Assembly (NCBI GenBank): GCA_042091375.1
Contig: JBELHO010000013.1
Span: 1-64,000 of the forward strand
DNA: 64,000 nucleotides
Source of the DNA: JBELHO01 sp042091375
Lineage (GTDB): Bacteria > Pseudomonadota > Gammaproteobacteria > Enterobacterales > Alteromonadaceae
Direction: 5' to 3'
Shown here: in pieces, positions 18,956-27,800 of the stretch
Position numbering within the stretch: the first letter of the stretch is position 1
Layout of the letters: each line of letters begins with the position of its first letter
Notes under the pieces: model-generated
The model's input: only the letters and a program-made list of their open reading frames with translations
Databases searched by the model: none
Told to the model about the DNA's origin: nothing
Program-made: the position numbers and the translations under genes

Positions 18956-19267
18956 ATGAGCAAGCACCACGTCAGCATAGAAATCGCCAATCGCCGATTA
19001 AAAGTGGCTTGTCCCAAAGGCCAAGAAACCGCGCTATTACTCGCTGCCGATGAGGTAAATCAACGCCTCAACAAGGACAGTAAAAAAAATACTGCCAGTA
19101 AAAGCCCAGAGCAAATGATGGTGATGACAGCCTTAAACTTGGCCAATGATTTACTTGCCAGTAAGCAAAAACTCGCCCAGCAACGCAAGATCATGCAAAC
19201 TAAAATTGATTTACTGCAAACCACCATCGAACAAGCAGTCAATACTGAACAACAAAACAAGGCCTAG
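18956..19267 (+). CDS. zapA: Cell division protein ZapA
   Basis: A 103-residue ZapA. It binds FtsZ and helps bundle protofilaments at midcell. The N-terminal beta/alpha globular part has VSIEIANRRLKVACPKGQE, and residues from about 55 onward form the long dimerisation coiled coil (MTALNLANDLLASKQKLAQQ). The gene is divergent from ygfB and upstream of the 6S RNA gene, as in E. coli. Confidence 0.93.
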   Translation: MSKHHVSIEIANRRLKVACPKGQETALLLAADEVNQRLNKDSKKNTASKSPEQMMVMTALNLANDLLASKQKLAQQRKIMQTKIDLLQTTIEQAVNTEQQNKA

Positions 19268-19300
19268 CGCTTAGGCTTTGCCTTAGCCATAGCCTGTAGC

Positions 19301-19400
19301 NNNNNNNNNNNNNNNNNNNNNNNNNNNNNNNNNNNNNNNNNNNNNNNNNNNNNNNNNNNNNNNNNNNNNNNNNNNNNNNNNNNNNNNNNNNNNNNNNNNN
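19301..19400. other. 100-N assembly gap inside a short tandem repeat
   Basis: Exactly 100 N, a standard scaffold placeholder, so the true length is unknown. The left edge ends in AGCCTGTAGC (19291-19300) and the right edge starts with TAGCCTGTAGC (19401-19411). The unresolved sequence is therefore probably a tandem array of that unit. It lies between zapA and the 6S RNA gene. Confidence 0.9.
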
Positions 19401-19489
19401 TAGCCTGTAGCAAATTTTTAAACCATCTGTTATTCACAACCAAGCAAAAAATTCACAAAAGATTAATAACAGACCGGCTGACAGTTTTA

Positions 19490-19521
19490 GTTGTGAAGTT
19501 GTGGAGTTGTAGAGTTGTCAA
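19490..19521. repeat. Degenerate 8-bp tandem repeat (x4)
   Basis: GTTGTGAA, GTTGTGGA, GTTGTAGA and GTTGTCAA follow one another without spacing. They lie in the non-coding stretch between the assembly gap and the 6S RNA gene, where I see no other feature. Confidence 0.75.
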
Positions 19522-19683
19522 ATTACCCGTCAATATTTGAGCATACTGATATATTTTCTAATATCGAGTAAACGATTAAGTTTATACAGTGAGATTTGTG
19601 TTTAGTCGCCAATAAAATAAATTGTACATATATCGGTAAATAAAGCTTAATTGCCTCAAAAATTTTCGCTATACTAAGCCCAA

Positions 19684-19866
19684 GTCTTCTGGGATGTTGG
19701 TATGTTAACTATGTCCCTGAGCCGATAAGTTTTACCTTAGGAAATTGACTATTAGCTATTGAGCAAACCCGGCGCGTATCGGGAAGCCTACGGTTAGCAA
19801 GATTTTTCCGCCCTGAACACACGGTGTTCAGGACTACAGTCGACTACGGCATTCTGGAAGTCTTAC
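19684..19866 (+). ncRNA. ssrS: 6S RNA
   Basis: A regulatory RNA that mimics an open promoter and sequesters sigma70 RNA polymerase in stationary phase. The hallmark GTCCCTGAGCCGATA is at about 19713-19727. The 5' end (CTTCTGGGATG) pairs with the 3' end (CATTCTGGAAG) with G-U wobbles to close the long stem, as in E. coli. GGGAAGCCTACGG and a CCTGAAC/GTTCAGG hairpin with GGACTACAG complete the match. TATACT at 19670-19675 is a good -10. It sits downstream of zapA, as in E. coli, but the usual next gene fau is absent. Ends are estimated to within a few bases. Confidence 0.93.
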
Positions 19867-19939
19867 CTTGCTTGTTGCATATTTCAACAGTGTTTTTTTA
19901 GTATTTCAGTATTTCTTTTGGTGACAAGGCATTATTTTC

Positions 19940-19963
19940 TTGGTCACTTGGTCACTTGGTCAC
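19940..19963. repeat. 8-bp tandem repeat TTGGTCAC (x3)
   Basis: Three exact copies of TTGGTCAC followed by TTGGG, in the spacer between 6S RNA and murI. No other feature is visible in this spacer. Confidence 0.85.
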
Positions 19964-20075
19964 TTGGGTACTAGTTCAAAAGCCTGTATTTTTGCGGCTT
20001 GTCTTTTCTGGCCTGTCTTTTCTTTCTCTTTCAAATTAGAATAACAAAAAAATGAACAATCACTTAGACAGTTAA

Positions 20076-20897
20076 TTGGGCAATGACTTGAAAAACGACA
20101 CGAATAATAAGGTTAAAGATCTGCCCATCGGTATTTTTGATTCAGGAGTGGGCGGTTTATCTATTGCCAAATGCATCAGTCAAACCTTGCCTAATGAACA
20201 GCTTATCTATGTCGCCGATTCGGCTCATGCCCCTTATGGCCAGTTAACTGTCGATCAGATCCAACACCGCGCCAAAAACATCACCGCTTGGTTAGTCGAA
20301 CAACCAGTTAAAGCTGTGGTTGTCGCCTGCAATACAGCCACAGTCAATGCCATAGACTCATTGCGACAGCAGTTTTCTCTCCCCATTGTCGGTGTTGAGC
20401 CAGCCATAAAACCCGCAGCCCAGCTCAGTAAAAACAAAAAAGTGGCCATTCTAGTCACGCAAGCCACCGCCAACAACCAACGATTTTTGCAGTTAATCGA
20501 ACGCTATAAACAAGCCAGTCAAGTAATAGTACAAGCCTGCCCCGGCTTAGTTGAATTAATAGAAACAGGTCAAACGCAAAGTGTTGCTTGTTATCAGTTA
20601 TTGCAAAAATATTTGTCGCCGTTAATGGCGCAAGACGTCGACACCTTAGTACTCGGTTGTACTCATTACCCTTTTGTGCGACAGCAAATCAAGCAAATTA
20701 CTGAGCAAACCATGGTGATCATGGAAACGGCTCAGCCAGTTAGTGATCAATTAAAACGGCGTTTATCTGCGGCTGATATGCTGTCAACTCGGTTATTAAC
20801 TTCACCTAGGTTTTTGTCTACTAAGTACAATGCAGCTCAACAAGATATATTCAATAACTTGTGGCAAAAAGCTATCTGTGTTGAAAAACTGAACTAA
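20076..20897 (+). CDS. murI: Glutamate racemase
   Basis: Converts L-glutamate to D-glutamate for peptidoglycan. The two catalytic cysteines are C85 in VVACNTATV and C195 in VLGCTHYPF, and the N-terminus has PIGIFDSGVGGLS. There is no in-frame ATG before the conserved domain, so the start must be non-ATG: TTG at 20076, or TTG at 20088, which is better placed after GGGC. An in-frame ATG at 20052 runs only seven codons to a TAA that abuts the TTG at 20076. The gene occupies the place where many relatives have fau, downstream of 6S RNA. Confidence 0.92.
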   Translation: MGNDLKNDTNNKVKDLPIGIFDSGVGGLSIAKCISQTLPNEQLIYVADSAHAPYGQLTVDQIQHRAKNITAWLVEQPVKAVVVACNTATVNAIDSLRQQFSLPIVGVEPAIKPAAQLSKNKKVAILVTQATANNQRFLQLIERYKQASQVIVQACPGLVELIETGQTQSVACYQLLQKYLSPLMAQDVDTLVLGCTHYPFVRQQIKQITEQTMVIMETAQPVSDQLKRRLSAADMLSTRLLTSPRFLSTKYNAAQQDIFNNLWQKAICVEKLN

Positions 20898-20959
20898 AGT
20901 TCCTTCTGTAACGTAATGATAACACGTCAATTTTCTATCAAATTCAGGCCGTTAAAACT

Positions 20960-20983
20960 AGCCGTTTAGACGTCTAGGTGTAA
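20960..20983 (+). promoter_or_regulatory. MetJ operator (met boxes) upstream of metK
   Basis: A perfect consensus met box AGACGTCT at 20968-20975 is flanked in register by degenerate 8-mers AGCCGTTT and AGGTGTAA. MetJ binds tandem 8-bp met boxes with S-adenosylmethionine as co-repressor, and metK is a classic target. The array is about 80 bases upstream of metK. A MetJ gene is expected elsewhere in the genome. Confidence 0.8.
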
Positions 20984-21064
20984 AAAAGCTAGAAAAATAA
21001 TTTTTCAACAGGTAGAATATTGCAAAACATATGTTTTAGCCTGTTTATTTATACTTGAGGGTTT

Positions 21065-22252
21065 ATGTCTACACATTATTTTACATCTGAATCAGTGTCT
21101 GAAGGCCATCCAGATAAAATCGCTGATCAAATTTCTGACGCCGTTCTAGATGCCATCATCGCCAAAGACAAGTTCGCCCGCGTTGCTTGTGAAACCATGG
21201 TTAAAACTGGGGTTGCTATTATTTCAGGGGAAGTTTCTACTTCGGCTTGGGTTGATTTAGAAGATTTAACCCGCAAAGTGATCACTGATATTGGTTACAC
21301 CTCTTCCGATGTCGGTTTTGACGGTGATACCTGTGGCATAATGAACCTTATAGGTCAACAATCACCAGAAATTGCCCAAGGTGTTGATCGCGTTAAGCCA
21401 GAAGATCAAGGCGCTGGTGATCAAGGATTAATGTTTGGTTACGCAACCAATGAAACCGAAACACTAATGCCAGCTCCCTTGTATTACTCGCATCGCCTAG
21501 TTGAGCGACAAGCGGAAATGAGAAAGTCGGGTGTACTGCCTTGGTTGCGTCCTGATGCCAAAAGTCAGGTGACCTTTGTTTACCAAGACAATAAGCCGGT
21601 CGCCATAGATGCGGTGGTGTTATCGACACAACACAACCCTGATATTAGCCAGCAAGACTTACACGAAGCGGTGATGGAAAACATTATTAAAGCTGTGCTA
21701 CCAGAAGAGTTACTCACTGCTGAGACTAAGTATTTTATCAACCCAACCGGGCGTTTTGTGATCGGTGGCCCAGTCGGTGACTGCGGTTTAACTGGGCGAA
21801 AAATTATTGTCGACACCTATGGCGGCATGGCTCGTCATGGTGGAGGGGCTTTCTCAGGTAAAGATCCATCTAAAGTCGATCGCAGCGCTGCTTATGCTGG
21901 TCGTTATGTCGCTAAAAACATTGTTGCCGCAGGGTTAGCTGAACGCTGTGAAATTCAAGTGTCTTATGCTATTGGCGTTGCCGAACCAACCTCTATTGCG
22001 ATTGAAACCTTTGGCACAGGTAAAGTTTCTGAGCAACGTTTAGTTGAGCTGGTCAGAGAGCACTTTGACTTGCGTCCTTTCGGTATTACCAAAATGCTAG
22101 ATCTTCTCCACCCTATGTACAAGCAAACTGCTGCCTATGGTCATTTTGGTCGCGAGCCGTTTGAAATGACAGTTGACGGCGACACTTTTACTGCTTTTAG
22201 CTGGGAAAAAACAGATAAAGCCGACTTGCTCCGCCGCTCCGCTGGATTGTGA
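21065..22252 (+). CDS. metK: S-adenosylmethionine synthase
   Basis: A 395-residue methionine adenosyltransferase, forming SAM from methionine and ATP in the cytoplasm. Visible motifs are SEGHPDKIADQISD at the N-terminus, the signature GAGDQGLMFGYA and the P-loop-like GGGAFSGKDPSKVDRSAAY. The length is a little over the usual 384. The gene has a MetJ operator upstream and a strong intrinsic terminator directly downstream, so it is a single-gene unit. It is followed by rsmE and gshB in the same direction, an arrangement common in gammaproteobacteria. Confidence 0.98.
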   Translation: MSTHYFTSESVSEGHPDKIADQISDAVLDAIIAKDKFARVACETMVKTGVAIISGEVSTSAWVDLEDLTRKVITDIGYTSSDVGFDGDTCGIMNLIGQQSPEIAQGVDRVKPEDQGAGDQGLMFGYATNETETLMPAPLYYSHRLVERQAEMRKSGVLPWLRPDAKSQVTFVYQDNKPVAIDAVVLSTQHNPDISQQDLHEAVMENIIKAVLPEELLTAETKYFINPTGRFVIGGPVGDCGLTGRKIIVDTYGGMARHGGGAFSGKDPSKVDRSAAYAGRYVAKNIVAAGLAERCEIQVSYAIGVAEPTSIAIETFGTGKVSEQRLVELVREHFDLRPFGITKMLDLLHPMYKQTAAYGHFGREPFEMTVDGDTFTAFSWEKTDKADLLRRSAGL

Positions 22253-22265
22253 ACAGGATTTTTTT

Positions 22266-22290
22266 AAAACCTCCGCAAGGAGGTTTTTTT
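22266..22290 (+). terminator. Intrinsic terminator of metK
   Basis: AACCTCC and GGAGGTT form a seven-base stem around the tetraloop GCAA, followed by a T run. It begins 14 bases after the metK stop. Confidence 0.93.
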
Positions 22291-22427
22291 ATGTCTAATC
22301 AATTGAATTTTACCAAAATAGCCCCTACCTTGTTGATACAAGCGATTGACAAAGTTGGCGATGAGTAGTGTCAGTTAAAATAATTGAACAAAAATCCCAC
22401 AACTAAAAATAGCAGCTAAGTACAGCG

Positions 22428-23192
22428 ATGAAAAACCCAAGAATATATCTTGATCAACAATTAAATGTAGGTGAAAAGGCATGGTTAAGTGACGATGCCT
22501 TTGGTCATGTGATCCGCGTATTGCGATTAAATCAAGGTGATAAGATAACGGTTTTTAATGGTCGAAACGATGCAGGTTTTTGCGGAGAATACCAAGCCAG
22601 CTTAACCACAGTGAATAAAAAACAGGCTGAGATCGCTATAGAAAGCAGACACAACATCAATAATGAATCACCGTTAACGATCCATTTAGGTCAGGGAATT
22701 TCGCGCGGTGATCGCATGGACTATACCTTGCAAAAAGCGGTTGAGTTAGGCGTAAATACCATTACTCCGCTGTTTACAAGCCGCTGCACAGTTAAACTGT
22801 CTGGTGAGCGTTTACACAAAAAAGTCAATCAGTGGCAAAAAATAGTGATCAGTGCCTGTGAACAAAGCGGTCGTTGTATTGTGCCCGAAGTGCAACCAGC
22901 GATACCACTTGAGCAGTGGTTAGCTCAGCAAACATCGGCATTAAAGTTAAATTTACACCCCAAGGCTAATAGCTCTATTAGTGCGTTGGCTGATAACCTC
23001 TTTACTGATCCTCAGCACAAATCGGTGCGTTTACTGATCGGTCCTGAAGGAGGGTTAGACAATAGTGAAATATCTTCTGCTACTCAGCACAACTTTGTTG
23101 ATGTGTTGTTGGGACCGAGAGTTTTGCGCACTGAAACAGCGGCATTAACCGCTATAACCGCATTACAGTGTCGCTTTGGTGATCTTGGCTAA
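22428..23192 (+). CDS. rsmE: 16S rRNA (uracil1498-N3)-methyltransferase
   Basis: A 254-residue SPOUT-class methyltransferase that methylates U1498 of 16S rRNA. The N-terminal PUA-like part (FGHVIRVLRLNQGD) is followed by the knotted SAM-binding fold. The knot shows LLIGPEGGLDNSEI and LGPRVLRTETAALTAI, both family signatures. It lies between metK and gshB, as in E. coli, and begins 176 bases after metK. Confidence 0.95.
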   Translation: MKNPRIYLDQQLNVGEKAWLSDDAFGHVIRVLRLNQGDKITVFNGRNDAGFCGEYQASLTTVNKKQAEIAIESRHNINNESPLTIHLGQGISRGDRMDYTLQKAVELGVNTITPLFTSRCTVKLSGERLHKKVNQWQKIVISACEQSGRCIVPEVQPAIPLEQWLAQQTSALKLNLHPKANSSISALADNLFTDPQHKSVRLLIGPEGGLDNSEISSATQHNFVDVLLGPRVLRTETAALTAITALQCRFGDLG

Positions 23193-23287
23193 TAACTCAT
23201 TAAATTAAAGCGAATTGATACCCTAAGCCCACTAACAATGGTAATCTGCCAAATGATATTGGTAAATGACAGACAACAGGTAAAACA

Positions 23288-24238
23288 ATGACAATTAAAC
23301 TCGGCATAGTAATGGATCCAATTTCACAGGTAAATGTCGCTAAGGACTCATCGATGGCGATGATGCTTGAGGCACAGCGTCGCGGTTACCATATCTATTA
23401 TATGGAAATGAAAGACTTATACCTTGAGCAAGGGCAATGTCGAGCCTCAACGCAACGCATTAAAGTATTTGATGATCCTCAACAGTGGTATCAGTTATCC
23501 TCGCCACAAGATATTGCTGTATCTGAATTAGACGCAGTGTTAATGCGCAAAGATCCGCCTTTTGATACTGAGTTTATTTACGCAACTTATATGCTTGAGC
23601 GAGCAGAAGTAGAAGGAACCCTGATAGTCAATAAGCCACAAAGTTTGCGCGATTGTAACGAAAAGCTATACACAGCTTGGTTTGCCGACTTAACCCCGCG
23701 TACCTTAGTGACTCGCAGTCACGATAAAATTCGCGATTTCCATCAGCAGCTCAAAGATATTATTATTAAACCACTTGACGGCATGGGTGGCTCATCAATT
23801 TTTAGGATCAAGGAAAACGATGCCAATATTGGGGTTATTTTGGAAACCTTGACAGCCAACGGTGAGCAATATGCGATGGCACAAGAATATCTGCCAGCTA
23901 TTAAAGACGGTGATAAACGCATCTTGATCGTCAATGGTCAAGCCATGCCCTATTGCTTAGCCCGTATTCCAGCTAAAGGCGAAACTCGTGGCAACTTAGC
24001 AGCCGGTGGCCGAGGCGAAGCCAGGCCGCTAAGTCCTAGTGACCTGTACATTGCTGAAACCATTGCTCCAGAATTAATCAAGCGAGGCTTGTATTTTGTT
24101 GGTTTGGATGTCATTGGTGATAAAGTCACTGAGATCAATGTAACTAGCCCCACCTGTATTCGAGAAATCGAAGCGGCTTATCCAATTAATATCAGTGGCA
24201 AATTAATGGATGCAATCGAAGAAAAAATTACCAAATAA
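23288..24238 (+). CDS. gshB: Glutathione synthetase
   Basis: A 316-residue ATP-grasp ligase joining gamma-glutamylcysteine and glycine. The N-terminal KLGIVMDPI, the MRKDPPFDTEFIYATY segment, IIKPLDGMGGSSIFR and the late EINVTSPTCIREIE are typical of bacterial GshB. It is cytoplasmic. The order rsmE-gshB-yqgE-ruvX is conserved. Glutathione made here would also feed the glutathionyl-hydroquinone reductase at 2356. Confidence 0.97.
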   Translation: MTIKLGIVMDPISQVNVAKDSSMAMMLEAQRRGYHIYYMEMKDLYLEQGQCRASTQRIKVFDDPQQWYQLSSPQDIAVSELDAVLMRKDPPFDTEFIYATYMLERAEVEGTLIVNKPQSLRDCNEKLYTAWFADLTPRTLVTRSHDKIRDFHQQLKDIIIKPLDGMGGSSIFRIKENDANIGVILETLTANGEQYAMAQEYLPAIKDGDKRILIVNGQAMPYCLARIPAKGETRGNLAAGGRGEARPLSPSDLYIAETIAPELIKRGLYFVGLDVIGDKVTEINVTSPTCIREIEAAYPINISGKLMDAIEEKITK

Positions 24239-24322
24239 AACAAACTACCGTTACACTTTAACCAGTAGCGAGGTTAATGTGTATATTCTTATTGTGATGT
24301 TGATCAGCACCCTGGAGGGCGA

Positions 24323-24877
24323 GTGGATAGTTTAGAAAATCATTTTCTTATAGCAATGCCAAATTTAACTGATTCTTATTTTGATAAAACAGTTACTTAT
24401 ATTTGCGAACACAATGATGAAGGGGCTATGGGACTGATCATTAACCTGCCGGTAGACGTTACCCTAAATGAATTATTAAGCCAGCTAGACGAGGACAAAG
24501 CCTATATGCCGACCCTCACCCAACCGGTATTAACTGGCGGACCAATATCACCTGATCGCGGCTTTGTTTTGCACAGTCCTCAAACAGGCTGGAGCAGTTC
24601 ATTGGCGTTGAGTAAGGACGTCATGATCACCACTTCTAAAGATATTCTAATGGCCCTAGGCAGTTCGCAAGAGCCTGATCATTATATGGTCACACTGGGT
24701 TACGCCGGTTGGTCACCGGGCCAACTGGAGCAAGAAATCATCGCCAACTCTTGGCTTACTTTAGCTGCTGACAGTGAGATCTTATTTAGAACACCAATAG
24801 AACAACGCTGGCGCAAAGCCACCGAAAAATTGGGCATTAACCTAGCCAATTTATCGTCAGATGTCGGTCATGCCTAA
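24323..24877 (+). CDS. yqgE: UPF0301/AlgH family protein YqgE
   Basis: A 184-residue YqgE/AlgH protein. The start is GTG at 24323, well placed after ggaggg. Typical segments are NHFLIAMPNLTDSYFDKTVTYICEH, GLIINLPVD, GGPISPDRGFVLH and GYAGWSPGQLEQEI. The cellular function is uncertain; AlgH was originally linked to alginate regulation in Pseudomonas. It abuts ruvX with no intergenic bases, as is common. Confidence 0.93.
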   Translation: MDSLENHFLIAMPNLTDSYFDKTVTYICEHNDEGAMGLIINLPVDVTLNELLSQLDEDKAYMPTLTQPVLTGGPISPDRGFVLHSPQTGWSSSLALSKDVMITTSKDILMALGSSQEPDHYMVTLGYAGWSPGQLEQEIIANSWLTLAADSEILFRTPIEQRWRKATEKLGINLANLSSDVGHA

Positions 24878-25324
24878 ATGAGTAAAACTGCAGTAGGTCA
24901 AAGAACACTGTTGGGATTTGATTTTGGCAAAAAAACCATTGGTGTTGCTGTTGGCCAAGAATTGACTGGTACGGCTTCACCACTGGGCACGGTTAAAGCC
25001 ACTGACGGCATCCCTAATTGGCCTCAACTCGAACAATTTCTCAAGGAATGGCAGCCCGACTTTCTGGTTGTTGGACTGCCCTTGAATATGGATGGCAGTG
25101 AGCAACCGCTGACCTTTGCAGCCAAAAAGTTTGGTAATCGCTTAGCTAACCAAAGCAAGTTAACCGTAAAATTTCAGGACGAGCGATTAACCACTGCCGA
25201 TGCCAAACAACGCTTGTTTGCCCACGGTGGTTATAAAAACCTAAAAAAAGACCATATTGATGCCGAATCTGCGCGATTAATTATAGAAAGTTATTTTGAC
25301 AACCAAACTGATCACCAGAGTTAA
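24878..25324 (+). CDS. ruvX: Holliday junction resolvase-like protein YqgF/RuvX
   Basis: A 148-residue RNase H-fold nuclease of the YqgF/RuvX family. In E. coli it is implicated in 16S rRNA 5'-end maturation; homologues also act as Holliday junction resolvases. Conserved acidic motifs are LGFDFGKKTIGVAVG at the N-terminus, LVVGLPLNMDGSEQ and FQDERLTTADA. The ATG directly follows the yqgE stop. Downstream, where relatives usually have pilT, a 10-kb accessory block begins. Confidence 0.94.
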   Translation: MSKTAVGQRTLLGFDFGKKTIGVAVGQELTGTASPLGTVKATDGIPNWPQLEQFLKEWQPDFLVVGLPLNMDGSEQPLTFAAKKFGNRLANQSKLTVKFQDERLTTADAKQRLFAHGGYKNLKKDHIDAESARLIIESYFDNQTDHQS

Positions 25325-25569
25325 CAAATGACCAAATCTCGATAACAGCGCACTTTACTGCAGTTTTGACACAACAATGCGCCTTGTTGAATTTTCTCCT
25401 AATTTACCTATGTCTAAGTTTGTACAAAAAAGTAGTACTTTGTTTTTTAGTTAATACTTGCTAGTATCAATCACCTAATTAAACGCCTTGTTTTAATACA
25501 AAAGCTTACTCAGAACAGCTTAATTATAAAAATAACAATTCACTAAACATAAGCGGAAAAGGATGTCTG

Positions 25570-26793
25570 ATGCCCCTACTTATCATTTTATTTTTATTCA
25601 TTTACCTTAGCATTTCACCAACAACTAACGCTGACTCAATAAGCAGTGCAGACTTAGCTAAACAATTAGCCACTATCACAGATGCCATCCCAAAACAGCG
25701 TACACCACCTAAATACCCTAATATTGAAGCTAAAAATGGTAATGACGGTTTTGTTGTGATGAGCTTTGTAGTCGAGCCTGACGGCTCAACCAGTAATATT
25801 TTGGTAGAGCAAAGCTCGGGCAGTAAACACTTCGAAAAAGCAGCCAAAAAAGCGTTGCGCAAATGGACTTATCAACCCGCCACTGAAAACGGTGAAGCTA
25901 TTCAGCAATGTAAAAATACTGTGCAATTAGACTTTATAATGAATAACAGTAAAGGCAATGCCGTTAGTAGAAAATTCTACCGCTTGTATAACAACTTTAA
26001 TAAAGCATTGAGTGCAGATAATAGCGATCTAAAAGCATTAGAGGACACATTTAACGAAATCAATGATTTTAAGTTGCAAACAAGTGCCGAATTTTATTAT
26101 CAACACCTTATCAACTCTCAATATCACGGAAAAATGGGCGACAAGGTCAAACAACTCTATCACTTAAGTAGTGCTGTTAGCTTCTCTGACAGTTATAGCT
26201 ATTTTAAAACCATAGCAAAAGATCCCAGCAAAACATCTAGCACTAAAGAGGACAAATTATTTCCTCTTTATCATCAAAAGTTGCAACTTGAACTCGATTT
26301 AGAAAAGATCAGTGCTGCACAACAATCGGCTAATAAATTATTACTGTTGAGTAATAATACTGTTCACCACCCAACTTATGAAAACATTAAAAATCAACTT
26401 GAACAATTAATTGCCAGTGACAAACCGCTGCTCGTTAATGGCAATATCGGTGAACGAGAATTTTGGCGACACACATTACTGCGCAATAATTTTGAATTTA
26501 CTAATATTCAAGGACAGTTAACTAAAATAGATGTCCGTTGCCGCAATAAGCGCCACGTCTTTACGGTAAACGAAACCAGTAGTTGGAATATTCCGCAAAG
26601 CTGGCAAAGCTGCTCTGTGTATGTTTACGGTGAAGATAATGCTTCATTTACTTTAGTTGAATCTAATGAGGCTGCTCTGGTTGAGCAGGACAAGTTGTCA
26701 ACAGCGGCTACTGCAACTGATACCACAAACACAGCTAAAGCAGTTAATAGAGCTAATAGAGCTAAAACCACTATGACTAACGAGAGTAGGTAA
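25570..26793 (+). CDS. TonB C-terminal-domain protein with signal peptide
   Basis: A 407-residue exported protein. A hydrophobic N-terminus (about residues 1-21) ends near TNAD, so it is probably secreted to the periplasm. Residues about 45-125 form a TonB C-terminal domain (VVMSFVVEPDGSTSNILVEQS and ALRKWTYQPA). It lacks the membrane anchor and Pro-rich spacer of classical TonB, so it probably does not energise outer-membrane receptors. The helical region after residue 130 is unrecognised. The C-terminus is low-complexity (ANRANRAKTT), and the stop codon lies in the first unit of a 24-bp tandem repeat. It is the first gene of the accessory block. Confidence 0.75.
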   Translation: MPLLIILFLFIYLSISPTTNADSISSADLAKQLATITDAIPKQRTPPKYPNIEAKNGNDGFVVMSFVVEPDGSTSNILVEQSSGSKHFEKAAKKALRKWTYQPATENGEAIQQCKNTVQLDFIMNNSKGNAVSRKFYRLYNNFNKALSADNSDLKALEDTFNEINDFKLQTSAEFYYQHLINSQYHGKMGDKVKQLYHLSSAVSFSDSYSYFKTIAKDPSKTSSTKEDKLFPLYHQKLQLELDLEKISAAQQSANKLLLLSNNTVHHPTYENIKNQLEQLIASDKPLLVNGNIGEREFWRHTLLRNNFEFTNIQGQLTKIDVRCRNKRHVFTVNETSSWNIPQSWQSCSVYVYGEDNASFTLVESNEAALVEQDKLSTAATATDTTNTAKAVNRANRAKTTMTNESR

Positions 26794-26847
26794 ACACAGA
26801 CTAACGAGAGTAGGTAAACACAGACTAACGAGAGTTGGTTAACACAG
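26776..26847. repeat. 24-bp tandem repeat, three copies, spanning a stop codon
   Basis: Three contiguous 24-bp units start at 26776, 26800 and 26824, each beginning ACTAACGAGAG. The first two are identical and the third differs at two positions. The first copy contains the last codons and TAA of the TonB-domain gene. Loss of that stop would extend the protein through the repeats, since 24 is a multiple of three. Confidence 0.95.
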
Positions 26848-26981
26848 CGCTGGCATTAACAATGAGTTGCGACGGCTTGCTCGTGGACTTATTTGAGCTA
26901 AAGCTTAACTTGAACTGAAGCTTGCGACTTAATTATCACGCCTGTAGTTGTTAATGGTAGACAGACTTGTATTCATAGCTA

Positions 26982-27614
26982 CTAGAGCCAGCGGCGTACC
27001 CTATTGCGATAGTAGTTATACTCTTTTGGTAAAATCAGTGATAAATGCTTTTCTTCCGCTGCGGTTTGAACCGCAAGACAACTGTAGCCAATAACTAGAC
27101 AAATTCCTGAAAACAGTGAAGGCATTGCCAAAAAAAATCCCAACTGCGATATACCAATCGCCAAAAACATAGGGTTGCGACTAACCCCATAAACACCACT
27201 GGTAATCAATTGACTTGGGTTATTAGGATCAATACCTGATCGCCATTGTCGGCCTAGTTTAAAATGCAAAGCTATGGTCGCCAAAAAGCCAAGAGTTAGT
27301 AGACCATTGCCCAGTAATATTAGCGCGGGTATTTGTAGTTCGGAGAACAACATCAAAAAGCGATCAGTGTCTGAGTTAACACACCTCAACACACATATTA
27401 GCCAAATCGCAGCTCTGAACAACCGAAACAAAGCATGAGTCCACCATGTTGGGCAATAGCGCGAACCGGGAAAAATCACCTCATTTTTATAACGCGTTTT
27501 TAAAACTACAATGCGAACCGCATAAAACAAGGCAACAGCAGTGAAGAAAACCGCTAAATAGAGGCGAGTAAATTCGATGATTTGGTATTGATCAGGCATG
27601 ATCATTTGCTGCAA
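26982..27614 (-). CDS. ICMT/PEMT-like membrane methyltransferase
   Basis: A 210-residue integral membrane protein of the isoprenylcysteine carboxyl methyltransferase/phospholipid methyltransferase group. Four to five hydrophobic segments precede the C-terminal signature: ITSGVYGVSRNPMFLA, then AEEKHL and EYNYYRNRVRRWL. This block forms the SAM-binding pocket in the family. Bacterial members rarely have known substrates; membrane lipids or small hydrophobic acceptors are plausible. It stands alone on the minus strand, convergent with the TonB-domain gene and divergent from the BlaI-type regulator. Confidence 0.8.
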   Translation of the reverse strand: MQQMIMPDQYQIIEFTRLYLAVFFTAVALFYAVRIVVLKTRYKNEVIFPGSRYCPTWWTHALFRLFRAAIWLICVLRCVNSDTDRFLMLFSELQIPALILLGNGLLTLGFLATIALHFKLGRQWRSGIDPNNPSQLITSGVYGVSRNPMFLAIGISQLGFFLAMPSLFSGICLVIGYSCLAVQTAAEEKHLSLILPKEYNYYRNRVRRWL

Positions 27615-27800
27615 ACTTTATTATTTTCCAACAGTATAACACCTACTTAGCACTACACCACGATAAAAACACACAATCACAAAAATTATTGGACACACTG
27701 TTAAATAAATAACTAAGTTATTGTTTAAAAATGAATATTTTTTATATTCAATAAAAAGTTTTGCTTTATGAGTACCGGTTATTTTGCCCTACAAACAAAA

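Noticed and set aside
18956..20897. Search for a fau (ygfA) remnant near 6S RNA
   Set aside because: No frame with a 5-formyltetrahydrofolate cyclo-ligase motif was found between zapA and murI.
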